Assembly (NCBI RefSeq): GCF_030819175.1
Contig: NZ_JAUTBJ010000002.1
Coordinates: 258,001 to 322,000, forward strand
Direction: 5' to 3'
Origin: Sphingomonas sp. SORGH_AS_0879
GTDB lineage: Bacteria > Pseudomonadota > Alphaproteobacteria > Sphingomonadales > Sphingomonadaceae
DNA length: 64,000 bases
Shown in pieces: positions 54,734-63,969 of this stretch (its first letter is position 1; each line of letters begins with the position of its first letter). The translations under genes and the position numbers were made by a program. The notes beneath the pieces are model-generated. The model did no database searches and was not told where the DNA came from. It saw nothing but the letters and a program-made list of their open reading frames with translations.

Positions 54734-55654
54734 ATGCCAGCCCTGTCGCGCTTCATACGATATTTCATGGCGGTCGGGCGGCTCGGGTCGATCCGGCGCG
54801 CCGCCGATGAACTGTCGGTCTCGGCCTCGGCGATCGACCGGCAGATATTGAACGCGGAGGCGCGCCTGGGCGTGCAGTTGTTCGAACGGCTGCCCACCGG
54901 CCTGCGGCTGACCGCGGCGGGCGAGGTGATGATGGCGGCGGGCGGGCGCTGGCAGAAGCAACTCGGCGATACGCTGGCGCAGATCGAGGATTTGCGCGGG
55001 CTGAAGCGCGGCCATGTCGACATCGCGGTGATCGACGCGCTGGCCAAGGGGCATATGCCCGCCGCCATCCATGCGATCCAGCAGAGCCATCCCGGTATCA
55101 CCATGGGCGTGCATGTGCTGGGCAACGAACAGGTGCGACGCGCGATCGCCGCCAATGACGTCGACTTCGGCATATTGTTCGACCCGCAATCCTATCAGGA
55201 CCTGACGGTGCGCGCCTTCGTCGACGTGGTGCTGGGCGTCGTCTCGCCGCCCGGCCATCCGCTGGCGGGGAAGGCGGGCGTCCGCTTCTCCGATTGCGAC
55301 GGCCAGTCGGTGATCCTGCCCGCCGCGCCGCTGGCGGTGCACCAGCAGGTCGCGGTGCTGGAGGGCACGTCCGGCGTCACGCTCCATCGGCGTGTGACCT
55401 CGGACAATATCCAGATGATCGCGTCGCTGATCCAGGAGGGGGACAGTATCGGCATCCTCACCTCGCTGGACGTATCGACCGAGGTGCGCAGGGGTACGCT
55501 GGCCTTCACCCGGATCACCGACAAGGTTCTTCGCCCGATGACATTGGCGCTGTGCACGGCGACGGCTCGGACGCCCTCATACGCCGCCGCGATGGTGCTG
55601 CGCGAGATCGAGGCGCGGTTCAGCCAGTTCGCCTATATCCCGCCCGGGGCCTAA
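54734..55654 (+). CDS. LysR-family transcriptional regulator
   Basis: This 306-residue LTTR has an N-terminal winged helix with SIRRAADELSVSASAIDRQILNAEARLGVQLFER (in parts) and a C-terminal periplasmic-binding-like effector domain starting GHVDIAVIDALAKGHMP. It is divergent from the TonB receptor gene, the classical place for a LysR that controls its neighbour. Its end overlaps the convergent nucleoside hydrolase gene by three bases. Control of the purine locus is inferred. The ligand may be a purine, nucleoside or urate. Confidence 0.88.
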   Translation: MPALSRFIRYFMAVGRLGSIRRAADELSVSASAIDRQILNAEARLGVQLFERLPTGLRLTAAGEVMMAAGGRWQKQLGDTLAQIEDLRGLKRGHVDIAVIDALAKGHMPAAIHAIQQSHPGITMGVHVLGNEQVRRAIAANDVDFGILFDPQSYQDLTVRAFVDVVLGVVSPPGHPLAGKAGVRFSDCDGQSVILPAAPLAVHQQVAVLEGTSGVTLHRRVTSDNIQMIASLIQEGDSIGILTSLDVSTEVRRGTLAFTRITDKVLRPMTLALCTATARTPSYAAAMVLREIEARFSQFAYIPPGA

Positions 55655-56760
55655 CGCCGGGCTGGCCGCGCTAGCAGGCGGAGCATCAGCGTCTCCAGCC
55701 GGGCCGGATCGATGGTGCGGACCACCTCGGCCCGCTGCTCGCCCAAGCCGGGCTGATAGCCTTCGTTCCACGACAGCGTGTCGCCATAGCCGGGTCCGAA
55801 CTGCGTATTATAATCCACATAGGCGCTCTGCCGCTCGGTCACGATCGTCGGGTCGAGCCAGATCGCGGCGGCGATCTCGTCCCACATCGGAAAGCCGGGC
55901 TCCATCCCGCTGATCCACGCGGCGATAGCGGGCGGCGATACGGTGCGGAGCTTGGCGATCAGCGCCGGGGTCAATTCGGTCGCGGTCGACGGGTCGGAGG
56001 GGACGACGGTGATCCGCCGCCAAGCGCTGCGCGACACTATGCTGGCCGCCTCGGGATCGAAGCGCGCGTTGAACTCGCGGCGGGGGGAATGGATGAATTC
56101 GCGCGCGAACTGCTCCGCCGACACGCCTTCGCGCACCTGGCGCGGATTGAAGCTGCCGCCCATATAGACCAACTCCCTGGCCAGCCCGGCAAAAGCGGGG
56201 TCGAGCCGCTGCGCCAGCGCCAGGTTGGTCAGCGGCCCCATCGCGATGATCGTCACCTGCCCGGGATGTTCGTGCACCATGCGGAGCAGGAAATTGGCGG
56301 CGATCTCGGGCGAGGGGCGGCGGGTCGGGTTGCCGCCGGGCAGGTCGACGGGATCGTCGGCACGGTGATAGGGCGGGGTGCTCTGTTGCGTGGGCTCTAC
56401 CCATTGCTTCATCCACGCGCCCTTCCAGGTCAGCTTGCCGTACAGCGCCTCCCAGCGTTCGGTCAGCACCTCGGAATTGACCAGCGGATAGGTTGCGCCC
56501 TGGACGACCGGCACGTCCCGGTTCATCCGCTCGACGCCCTTCAGCGCCATGGCGGTCGCGCGGTTGACCCACACATTGCCCGTCACGGTGGTGATGCCCA
56601 GCACCTCGACATCGGGGGCGTCGAGCAGCATCACATGGCCCAGACCGAAGCCCTCATCGTCGATGATCACCATCCGGCGACCCTCCGGTCCTTGCGCCAG
56701 CACGGGCGCGGTCGCCCCCAGCAACAGGCTCCACAGCAGAATCTTCAACACCCGCATCAT
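55651..56760 (-). CDS. Exported nucleoside hydrolase-family protein
   Basis: This 369-residue protein has a signal peptide (about 1-23, ending VLAQG). The nucleoside-hydrolase fold is shown by AMGPLTNLALAQRLDP, LVYMGGSF and WDEIAAAIWLDP. The canonical calcium motif DTDPGIDDA is changed to DDEGFGLGH (34-42), losing the usual Asp pair, and the histidine before the late Asp is Trp in MWDEIA. It may bind metal differently or cleave unusual nucleosides. Its ATG at 56760 overlaps the guanine deaminase stop (ATGA). It would release purine bases in the periplasm after outer-membrane uptake. Confidence 0.8.
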   Translation of the reverse strand: MMRVLKILLWSLLLGATAPVLAQGPEGRRMVIIDDEGFGLGHVMLLDAPDVEVLGITTVTGNVWVNRATAMALKGVERMNRDVPVVQGATYPLVNSEVLTERWEALYGKLTWKGAWMKQWVEPTQQSTPPYHRADDPVDLPGGNPTRRPSPEIAANFLLRMVHEHPGQVTIIAMGPLTNLALAQRLDPAFAGLARELVYMGGSFNPRQVREGVSAEQFAREFIHSPRREFNARFDPEAASIVSRSAWRRITVVPSDPSTATELTPALIAKLRTVSPPAIAAWISGMEPGFPMWDEIAAAIWLDPTIVTERQSAYVDYNTQFGPGYGDTLSWNEGYQPGLGEQRAEVVRTIDPARLETLMLRLLARPARR

Positions 56761-58046
56761 CCCATCCCCCGATCCCAGGCGCATTCGCCCAGCACATAGG
56801 TGCGTCGCACGGTGCGGTCGTCGCCCAGCACCTGCATCGCGAACAGCCGCGCCGCCAGGTCGGCCCCGGCGGTCCGCCGCGCGAGCAGCGTCGTGGCCGC
56901 CTCGTCCAGCACGACGAAATCGGCCTCCTGCCCCGGCTGGAGCCCGCCCACCCGGTCGGCGATGCCGAGCAACGCCGCGCTGCCCGCCGTCGCCAGATAC
57001 AGCGCACGGAACGAATCCAGCCGCACCTCGCGGGCTAGCGCCGCCTGATAGGCGACCCCGGCGGTGTGCAACATCGAAAAGGACGTGCCCGCGCCGATGT
57101 CGCTGCCCAGCCCCAGCCGCATCCCATACGCATCCGCCTGGCCGAAATCAAAGAAACCCGAGCCCAGGAAGAGGTTGGAGGTCGGGCAGACCGCAATCCC
57201 CGCCCCCGCCTCGGCGAGCCGGGTGCAGCTGCGGTCGGTCAGGTGGATGCCATGCGCAAAGACCGAGCGGGGACCGACCAGCCCGAACCGGTCATAGACG
57301 TCCAGATAGTCGTGCGCGTCCGGGAAACGCTGGGCGACGGCGGCGCATTCGTGCCGGTTCTCGGCCAGATGGGTGTGCAGCAGCACGTCCGGGTTCGCCT
57401 CCAGCACGGCGGCGGCCTGGACGAGTTGTTCGTCCGAGGAGGTGAGCGCGAAACGCGGCGTCACCGCATAGCCCAGCCGCCCGCGCCCCCGCCACCGCCG
57501 GATCAGCGCCTCGCTGTCCGCCCGCGCACTCTCGGCCGTGTCGCGCAGGCCCTCGGGGCCCAGGTCCATCAGCACCTTGCCCGACAGGATGCGCATCCGC
57601 CGCTCCAGCGCCGCGTCGAACAGCGCGTCGACCGATCCCGGATGCACCGTCGGAAAGACCAAGGCGCTGGTCGTGCCGTGGCGGAGCAGCTCGTTCAGGA
57701 AGGCGCCGGCCACGCTGGCGGCATGGCGCGGATCGGCAAAGGCCATCTCGGCGGGAAAGATATGCCGCTCCAGCCAGTCGAGCAGTTGTTCGCCGTGCGA
57801 CGCGATCCGGTCCATCTGCGGATAATGGACATGCGCGTCGACGAAGCCGGGCACGACCAGGCCCGGGAGAGGCTCGACCGGCAGCCCGGCGAAGCGCGGG
57901 GCAAGGGTCGCATAATCGCCGCGCGCGACGACCAGCCCGTTCTCGACCGCAAGCAGCCCGTCGGGCTCATGGCCGATCGCATCGGGGTCCTTGATCGGGT
58001 CGGTGGCGACCGACAGCAGCTCGGCACGGAAGAGGCGTAGGGTCAT
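56757..58046 (-). CDS. guaD: Guanine deaminase
   Basis: This 429-residue zinc amidohydrolase converts guanine to xanthine. It shows PGFVDAHVHYPQMDRIAS (H72, H74), HTHLAENRHE, FAHGIHLTDRS and the last metal Asp in LGLGSDIGAGTSFSML, all typical of GuaD. Its ATG overlaps the xdhC stop and its stop overlaps the nucleoside hydrolase start (both ATGA), placing it tightly in the xdh operon, as product xanthine feeds XdhAB directly. Confidence 0.93.
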   Translation of the reverse strand: MTLRLFRAELLSVATDPIKDPDAIGHEPDGLLAVENGLVVARGDYATLAPRFAGLPVEPLPGLVVPGFVDAHVHYPQMDRIASHGEQLLDWLERHIFPAEMAFADPRHAASVAGAFLNELLRHGTTSALVFPTVHPGSVDALFDAALERRMRILSGKVLMDLGPEGLRDTAESARADSEALIRRWRGRGRLGYAVTPRFALTSSDEQLVQAAAVLEANPDVLLHTHLAENRHECAAVAQRFPDAHDYLDVYDRFGLVGPRSVFAHGIHLTDRSCTRLAEAGAGIAVCPTSNLFLGSGFFDFGQADAYGMRLGLGSDIGAGTSFSMLHTAGVAYQAALAREVRLDSFRALYLATAGSAALLGIADRVGGLQPGQEADFVVLDEAATTLLARRTAGADLAARLFAMQVLGDDRTVRRTYVLGECAWDRGMG

Positions 58047-58975
58047 GGCAACTCCGGTGTGGCGTCGCGGCCCAGCGCCAAAAGCTGGGCGAGGACGGAC
58101 AGCGCGATCACATCGGGTTCCTTGCCCGCGATGGTCGGCAGGCCGATGGGGCAGGTTAGCCGGGCGATGCGCTCGTCCGGCACCGCCTCGCGGGTCAGTC
58201 GGGCGAGGAAGCGGGCGCGCTTGGTCGCCGATCCGATCAGCCCGACAAAGGCGAGCGGCGACCGCATCAGCGCCGCGCGGGTGAGCGCATAGTCGAGGCC
58301 GTGATCATGCGTCAGGATCAGGATCGCGGCTTCGTCCGGGGCTTCGGCAATGCAGTCGGGCAGGCGATCCTCCGCGACGATGGTCACGCCTGGCACATCG
58401 GCCATCGTCTCGCGGCTGTCGAACCAGGCGAGCCGCAGGGGCAGGCCGTCGATGCGGCGCGCAATCGCCTGTCCGACATGCCCCGCCCCGAACAGATAGA
58501 GCGGCCGCTGCCACTGGCCGGGTCGCTCCGCCCAGCAGGCGCCCGCGCCGGGCCGCTCGCCGCGCGCCGACAGCGGCTGGACCGCCGCCATGGGGTCCGC
58601 GTGGCGGACGACATGCGTCGGGTGCAATTCGGTCGTGAGTGTCGCGCCGGTCTCCACCGCGTCGATCCAGTCGAGCGCGGTGGGGTCGACCCGCTCGATC
58701 AGCAGTCGCACCCGCCCGCCACAGCATTGGCCCAGCAGCGGCCCGAGCGGATAATCCTGCACCCGCCAGCTGCCGGGTGGATGGGCCAGGATCGCGCGGG
58801 CCTGTTCGATGGCCCGATGCTCCAGCGCGCCGCCGCCGATGGTGTCGAAGGAGGCGGTGTCGCTCACTACCATCCGCGTGCCTGCCCCGCGCGGCGCGGA
58901 GCCTTCCGTGGCGAGCACCGTGACCAGCGCCAGCGGCGCGTCCCCCGCGCGCAGCCGCGCCGTCCAGGTCGTCAT
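58043..58975 (-). CDS. xdhC: Xanthine dehydrogenase accessory protein XdhC
   Basis: This 310-residue molybdenum-cofactor chaperone binds Moco, adds the sulfido ligand and inserts it into XdhB. It has the XdhC/CoxI N-terminal part with EGSAPRGAGTRMVV and FDTIGGGALEHRAIE, GQCCGGRVRLLIE with paired cysteines, and a Rossmann-like C-terminus with YLFGAGHVGQAIARRI and ILTHDHGLDYAL. The start at 58975 overlaps the xdhB stop (ATGA). Its position after xdhB is standard for this operon type. Confidence 0.93.
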   Translation of the reverse strand: MTTWTARLRAGDAPLALVTVLATEGSAPRGAGTRMVVSDTASFDTIGGGALEHRAIEQARAILAHPPGSWRVQDYPLGPLLGQCCGGRVRLLIERVDPTALDWIDAVETGATLTTELHPTHVVRHADPMAAVQPLSARGERPGAGACWAERPGQWQRPLYLFGAGHVGQAIARRIDGLPLRLAWFDSRETMADVPGVTIVAEDRLPDCIAEAPDEAAILILTHDHGLDYALTRAALMRSPLAFVGLIGSATKRARFLARLTREAVPDERIARLTCPIGLPTIAGKEPDVIALSVLAQLLALGRDATPELP

Positions 58976-61254
58976 GTCCGGTGCGCGGCGATCGCGCGCA
59001 GGATCGCCTCGGGCGTGGCGGGGGCGTCGAGCGGCGGGAAGGCGCGGCGTTCGGGCGCGGTGGCGGCCACCGCCTCGCCCAGCGCCGACAGGACGCATTG
59101 GGCCAGCATGAAGGGCGGCTCGCCGACCGCCTTGGATCGGTGGATGGTCGGCTGGACATTCTCGCCGTCCCATAGCGCGATGGACAGGCGGCCGGGGCGG
59201 TCGGCGGCGGTGGGGATCTTGTAGGTGGCGGGCGAATGGGTCAGCAACCGGCCATCGTCGGCGAAGACCAGCTCTTCGGTGGTCAGCCAGCCCTGGCCTT
59301 GCAGGAACCCGCCCTCGATCTGGCCCAGGTCGATCGCCGGATTGAGCGACCGCCCGACATCGTGGAGGATATCGACCGCCAGGACGCGATGCTCGCCGGT
59401 CAGCGTGTCGACCACCACCTCGGCACAGGCCGCGCCGTACGCGAAATAGTAGAAGGGCCGCCCGCGATGCGCCGCGCGGTCATAGGCGATATCGGGCGTC
59501 GCATAGAAGCCGGTCGAGGACAGCGACACGCGCGCCAGATGCGCGTTGCGGCACAAGGTGGCGAAGGGGATCGTCTCCGCCCCCGCCACGACTCCGTCCG
59601 GGGTGAAGCGCACCTCTTCTGCGGCACAACCGCCGATGGACGCCGCCACATCGGCCAGCCGGTCGCGGATGGTGGAGGCGGCCCGGAACGCCGCCATGCC
59701 GTTCAGGTCGGCACCCGAGGAGGCGGCGGTGGCGGAGGTGTTGGGCACCTTGTCGGTGCGGGTCGCGGTGATGCGCACCCGATCGGCGGCCACGGCGAAG
59801 ACGTCCGCCACCACCTGCGCGACCTTGATATACAGGCCCTGGCCCATCTCGGTGCCGCCGTGATTCACCTGGATGCTGCCATCGGCATAGAGATGCACCA
59901 GCGCGCCCGCCTGGTTCAGATGGGTGGTGGTGAAGCTGATCCCGAACTTCACCGGGGCCAGCGCGATGCCCTTTTTCAACACGCTGTGGCGCGCGTTGAA
60001 GTCGCGCACGGCGGCGCGGCGCGCGTCATAGTCGCTGTCATGGCGCAGCCGCTCGATCAGCGCGGGCGCGATATTGTCGGCGACGGTCATGCCATAGGGC
60101 GTCACGTCGCGCCCCGGCCCATAGAGATTGACGGTCCGCACATCGAGCGGATCGCGCCCCAGCGCGGCGGCGACGACATCCATCACCCGCTCGATCGCCA
60201 GCATCCCCTGCGGCCCGCCAAAGCCGCGAAAGGCGGTGGCCGAGACGGTATGCGTCTTCAGCCGTTCGGAGACGATCTCGATGGCGGGCAGCCAATAGCT
60301 GTTGTCCGCATGGAACATGGCGCGGTCGTTGATCGCGGGCGACAGGTCGACCGTCGCGCCGCACCGCGACGCCAGCGTCAAGGCCAGGCCGAGGATATGG
60401 CCGTCATCGTCGAAGCCGACATCATAGCCGACCTCGAAGTCGTGGCGCTTGCCGGTCAGCACCATGTCGTCGTCGCGGTCGCAGCGGAACTTGGCGGGCC
60501 GCCCGGTCTTGGCGGCGACCAGCGCGGCGGCGGCGGCGAAGGGGGCGGCCTGGGTCTCCTTGCCGCCGAACGCGCCGCCCATGCGGCGGACCTCGACCGT
60601 GACATCGGCGGAGGTCACCCCCAGCAGGTCGGCGACCAGATGCTGCACTTCGCTGGGATGCTGGGTGGAACTGGCGATATGGACCTGCCCGTCCTCGCCC
60701 GGTCGCGCGAGCGCGACCTGGCCTTCCAGGTAGAAATGATCCTGCCCGCCCATCGCGAATCCGCCCGAGCGACGATGCGGCGCGGCGGCCAGCGCGGCGG
60801 CGGCGTCGCCGCGTGCCATACGCTGGGTCGGTTCGATCCACCAGGCGGCGGCGCGCGCCTCCGTGATCGAGAGCAGCGCGGGGCGGGGGGCATAGGTGAT
60901 CCGGCCCAGCCGTGCCGCCCGCCGCGCCGCGTCCCGGCTGGTCGCCGCCACCAGAAAGACCGGCTGTCCGCGATACAGTATCTCGCCATCGGCCAGCAGC
61001 CGGTCGTCATGCGCGACCGGGCTGACATCGTTATGTCCCGGAATATCCTGTGCCGTAAAGACCGCCACGACGCCGGGCGCGGCGCGCACTGCGTCCAGGT
61101 CGATGGCGACGATGGCGGCATGGGTCTCGGTCGCCTGTCCGAAGGCGAGGTGGAGCAGGTTGGGTGCCTCGACCTCATCATCGATATAGCGCGCCGCGCC
61201 GGTGACATGCAGCAGCGCGCTGTCATGCGGCAGCGAGGGCTTGGCGGCGGTCAT
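58972..61254 (-). CDS. xdhB: Xanthine dehydrogenase molybdopterin-binding subunit
   Basis: This 760-residue large subunit carries the Moco site that oxidises hypoxanthine to xanthine and xanthine to urate. Visible elements are VTGAARYIDDE, RRMGGAFGGKETQ, SATAFRGFGGPQG, NHGGTEMGQGLYIKVAQVV and the catalytic Glu712 in AVGEPPFML. The start at 61254 (MTAAKPSLPHDS) overlaps the xdhA stop (ATGA). The length matches bacterial XdhB. Cytosolic heterotetramer with XdhA is expected. Confidence 0.95.
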   Translation of the reverse strand: MTAAKPSLPHDSALLHVTGAARYIDDEVEAPNLLHLAFGQATETHAAIVAIDLDAVRAAPGVVAVFTAQDIPGHNDVSPVAHDDRLLADGEILYRGQPVFLVAATSRDAARRAARLGRITYAPRPALLSITEARAAAWWIEPTQRMARGDAAAALAAAPHRRSGGFAMGGQDHFYLEGQVALARPGEDGQVHIASSTQHPSEVQHLVADLLGVTSADVTVEVRRMGGAFGGKETQAAPFAAAAALVAAKTGRPAKFRCDRDDDMVLTGKRHDFEVGYDVGFDDDGHILGLALTLASRCGATVDLSPAINDRAMFHADNSYWLPAIEIVSERLKTHTVSATAFRGFGGPQGMLAIERVMDVVAAALGRDPLDVRTVNLYGPGRDVTPYGMTVADNIAPALIERLRHDSDYDARRAAVRDFNARHSVLKKGIALAPVKFGISFTTTHLNQAGALVHLYADGSIQVNHGGTEMGQGLYIKVAQVVADVFAVAADRVRITATRTDKVPNTSATAASSGADLNGMAAFRAASTIRDRLADVAASIGGCAAEEVRFTPDGVVAGAETIPFATLCRNAHLARVSLSSTGFYATPDIAYDRAAHRGRPFYYFAYGAACAEVVVDTLTGEHRVLAVDILHDVGRSLNPAIDLGQIEGGFLQGQGWLTTEELVFADDGRLLTHSPATYKIPTAADRPGRLSIALWDGENVQPTIHRSKAVGEPPFMLAQCVLSALGEAVAATAPERRAFPPLDAPATPEAILRAIAAHRT

Positions 61255-62648
61255 CCGCAGAGCGCCTGCACGGACACGGGCTCGCCTCGTTCGCGGTGCC
61301 ACAGCCGCCAGAGCAGATTGCCCGCCGCTTCGCGCCGATAGGCCGCGCTGCCCCGCACATCGGTCAGCGGGTCGAAATCCTCGTTCAGCGCGGCGACGGC
61401 GCGGGCGATGGTGTCTTCGGACAGGGGCGCGCCGGTCAGCGCCGCCTCGCAACCGCCCGCGCGGCGCGGGGTCGCCGCCATGCCGCCGAACGCGACCCGT
61501 GCCTTTGCGATGATGCCGTCCTGCATCGTCAGGTGGAAGGCACCGCACACCGCGGAGATGTCGCTGTCGAACCGGCGCGACAGTTTCGAGATGTGGATGA
61601 CGGCGTCGGGGGCGGGGCGGGGGATGTGGATCCGCTCGACGAACTCGCCCGGTGCGCGGTCCTGTTTGCCATAGGCGAGGAAATAATCCTCCAGCGCCAG
61701 CGTCCGGCGCTGCTCTCCCCTGCGGAGGACCAGCGAGGCACCCAGCGCGATCAGCGCCGGGGGGCCGTCGCCGATCGGCGAGCCATTGGCGATATTGCCG
61801 CCGATCGTCCCGGCGTTGCGGACCTGCAAGCCGCCGATCCGCCGCACCAGCTCGCCCAGATCGGGGTGCAGCCGCGCCAGCGCCTCATGCGCCTCGGCAT
61901 AACGGACCGCCGCGCCCAGCGTGACCCCGGCGGTATCCTCCTGGATCGTGCGCAGTTCGGGGATGTCGCCGATGAAGACCGGCGTGCCGACATCGCGTAG
62001 CCCCTTGGTCACCCACAGCCCGACATCGGTGGCCCCCGCGATCAGTCGCGCATCGGGGCGTTCGAGTAACAGCGCGGCGAGATCGTCCACCGAGCGCGGC
62101 GCGAACCAGCCTGTCGCCTCGTCGGTGCGAAGGTCGCGCAACGCGGCGGCCAGCGCCCGGTCGTCGCGTGGGGCAGGCGGGGTTTCCTCGGCGGCGGCCA
62201 GGATGGGGCCATATCCCGTGCACCGACACAGATTGCCCGCGATCACATCGGCGACCGGCAGGTCATGCCCCGCCGCCCCGATCGCCCGGCCGTGCAGCGA
62301 CATGACGAAGCCCGGCGTACAGAAACCGCATTGCGAGCTGCCGTTGCGCGCCATGCACGACTGGAGCGGGGTCGGCGCGCCGCCCCGCGACAGGCTCTCG
62401 ACGGTCATCACCGCCTTGCCGTCTACCATCGGCAGGAACAGGATACAGGCATTGACCGCGCGCCAGGCGACGGTCTCGCCCGCCGCCTCGCCGAGCAGCA
62501 CGGTGCAGGCGCCGCAATCCCCCTCGGCGCAGCCTTCCTTGGTGCCGGTGCGGCGCAGGCGATAGCGCAGATGGTCGAGCAGGGTCGCGGTCGGATCGGC
62601 ATCCGCGATCGTCACGACCTCGTCGTCGAGGAGGAAGCGGATGGTCAT
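61251..62648 (-). CDS. xdhA: Xanthine dehydrogenase Fe-S/FAD subunit
   Basis: This ~465-residue small subunit has two [2Fe-2S] domains and an FAD domain. The first cluster uses C40, C45, C48 (GCAEGDCGACTV) and C68; the second uses C107, C110 (CGFCTPGF) and C141, C143 (NLCRCTGYGP). The FAD part contains IAGATDVGLWV and NAGTIGGNIANGSPIGD. It passes electrons from Moco to NAD+. The start at 62648 (MTIRFLLDDE) lies 4 bp after the permease stop; a GTG at 62660 is a possible longer start. Confidence 0.94.
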   Translation of the reverse strand: MTIRFLLDDEVVTIADADPTATLLDHLRYRLRRTGTKEGCAEGDCGACTVLLGEAAGETVAWRAVNACILFLPMVDGKAVMTVESLSRGGAPTPLQSCMARNGSSQCGFCTPGFVMSLHGRAIGAAGHDLPVADVIAGNLCRCTGYGPILAAAEETPPAPRDDRALAAALRDLRTDEATGWFAPRSVDDLAALLLERPDARLIAGATDVGLWVTKGLRDVGTPVFIGDIPELRTIQEDTAGVTLGAAVRYAEAHEALARLHPDLGELVRRIGGLQVRNAGTIGGNIANGSPIGDGPPALIALGASLVLRRGEQRRTLALEDYFLAYGKQDRAPGEFVERIHIPRPAPDAVIHISKLSRRFDSDISAVCGAFHLTMQDGIIAKARVAFGGMAATPRRAGGCEAALTGAPLSEDTIARAVAALNEDFDPLTDVRGSAAYRREAAGNLLWRLWHRERGEPVSVQALCG

Positions 62649-62652
62649 CGCC

Positions 62653-63969
62653 TCACGCACCCCCCATCCATACGAAGCGCGCGACGAACAGCGCGGCGAG
62701 CAGGAACAGGAACCAGTCGCCCCGCGTCGCCTGTCCGCGCATCGCCTTCAGCAGCGCATGGGCGGTGATGCCGAAGGCCAGCCCGTTGGCGATGGAGAAG
62801 GTCAGCGGGATCATCGCGACCGTCAGGAACGCCGGGATAGCCGCCTGCGGATCGTCCCAGTGAATCTCGACCAGCGGCAACAGCATCAGCCCGCCGACCA
62901 CGATCAGCGCGGGCGCGGTGGCGGCCAGCGGCACCAGTTGCGCATAGGGGGCGACGAACATGGTGAGCAGGAACAGCCCACCCGTCACCACGGCGGTCAG
63001 CCCGGTGCGCCCGCCCGCCTGCACGCCCGCCGCGCTCTCGACATAGCTGGTGACGGTGCTGGTCCCCACCACCGCGCCGACCATCGTCGCCACCGCATCG
63101 GTCAACAGGATGCGGTTCAGCTTGGGGATGCGTCCGCTTGCGTCGATCAGCCCGGCGCGCTTGGTGACGGCGACCAGCGTGCCGATATTGTCGAACAGGT
63201 CCACGAACAGGAACACGAACAATATCTCGAACAGCCCAAGGCCATGCCGCCCGCCGACCCCGAACACGCCCGCCAGGTCGACCCGGAACGCGGTCTGGGT
63301 CAACATGGTCAGGCTATAGGGTTCGGGCTTCACCGTGACCTGCCCGGCGATCCAGGCGATCAGGGTGGTGACGACGATCCCGATCAGCATCGCACCGCGC
63401 ACGTTCCAGATACTCAGGACCCCGATCAGCACCAGTCCGAGCAGAGCCAGCGCCGCGCCGGGCTGGGTCAGCGGGCCCAGTGCCACCAGGGTCGCCGGGC
63501 TGGCGACGACGATGCCCGCATTCTTCAACCCGATGAAACCGATGAACAGACCGATGCCGCCCGCCACCGCCGCGAACAGATGCGGTGGGATGACCGACAC
63601 GATCAATTGCCGCACACCCGTCAGCGTCAGCACCAGGAAACAGAAGCCCGAGATCAGCACGCATCCCAGCGCGATCGGCCAGGGGATGCCCATCTGCTGC
63701 ACCACGGTGAAGCTGAAATAGGCGTTCAGCCCCATGCCCGGCGCCAGCGCCAGCGGCACATTGGCGACGAGCCCCATCAGGATCGAGGCGAAGGCGGCGG
63801 CGAAGCAGGTGGCGGCGGCGACCGCCGCGACCGGCATCCCGGCCTGTCCCAGGATTACCGGGTTGACCAGCACGATATAGGCCATGGTCAGGAAGGTGGT
63901 GACGCCCGCCAATATCTCGGTCCGGGCGGAAGTGCCGCGCGCGGTCAGCTGGAAACGGCGTTCCAGCAT
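62653..63969 (-). CDS. AzgA-type NCS2 purine permease
   Basis: This 438-residue inner-membrane transporter has about 12 helices. The AzgA branch is marked by EILAGVTTFLTMAYIVLVNPVIL, LAPGMGLNAYFSFTVV, FVFLFVDLFDNIGTLVAVTKRAGL and GTSTVTSYVESAAGV. AzgA-type carriers import adenine, guanine and hypoxanthine by proton symport. It is the first visible gene of the xdh operon and would feed guanine deaminase and xanthine dehydrogenase. Its start lies 31 bp from the right edge, so promoter and any upstream gene cannot be judged. Confidence 0.9.
   Translation of the reverse strand: MLERRFQLTARGTSARTEILAGVTTFLTMAYIVLVNPVILGQAGMPVAAVAAATCFAAAFASILMGLVANVPLALAPGMGLNAYFSFTVVQQMGIPWPIALGCVLISGFCFLVLTLTGVRQLIVSVIPPHLFAAVAGGIGLFIGFIGLKNAGIVVASPATLVALGPLTQPGAALALLGLVLIGVLSIWNVRGAMLIGIVVTTLIAWIAGQVTVKPEPYSLTMLTQTAFRVDLAGVFGVGGRHGLGLFEILFVFLFVDLFDNIGTLVAVTKRAGLIDASGRIPKLNRILLTDAVATMVGAVVGTSTVTSYVESAAGVQAGGRTGLTAVVTGGLFLLTMFVAPYAQLVPLAATAPALIVVGGLMLLPLVEIHWDDPQAAIPAFLTVAMIPLTFSIANGLAFGITAHALLKAMRGQATRGDWFLFLLAALFVARFVWMGGA

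Noticed and set aside
59236..61341. Long open frame (about 700 codons) opposite xdhB
   Set aside because: Low-complexity Arg/Gly/Ala translation that mirrors xdhB codon structure; high GC leaves antisense frames open. No family motif.
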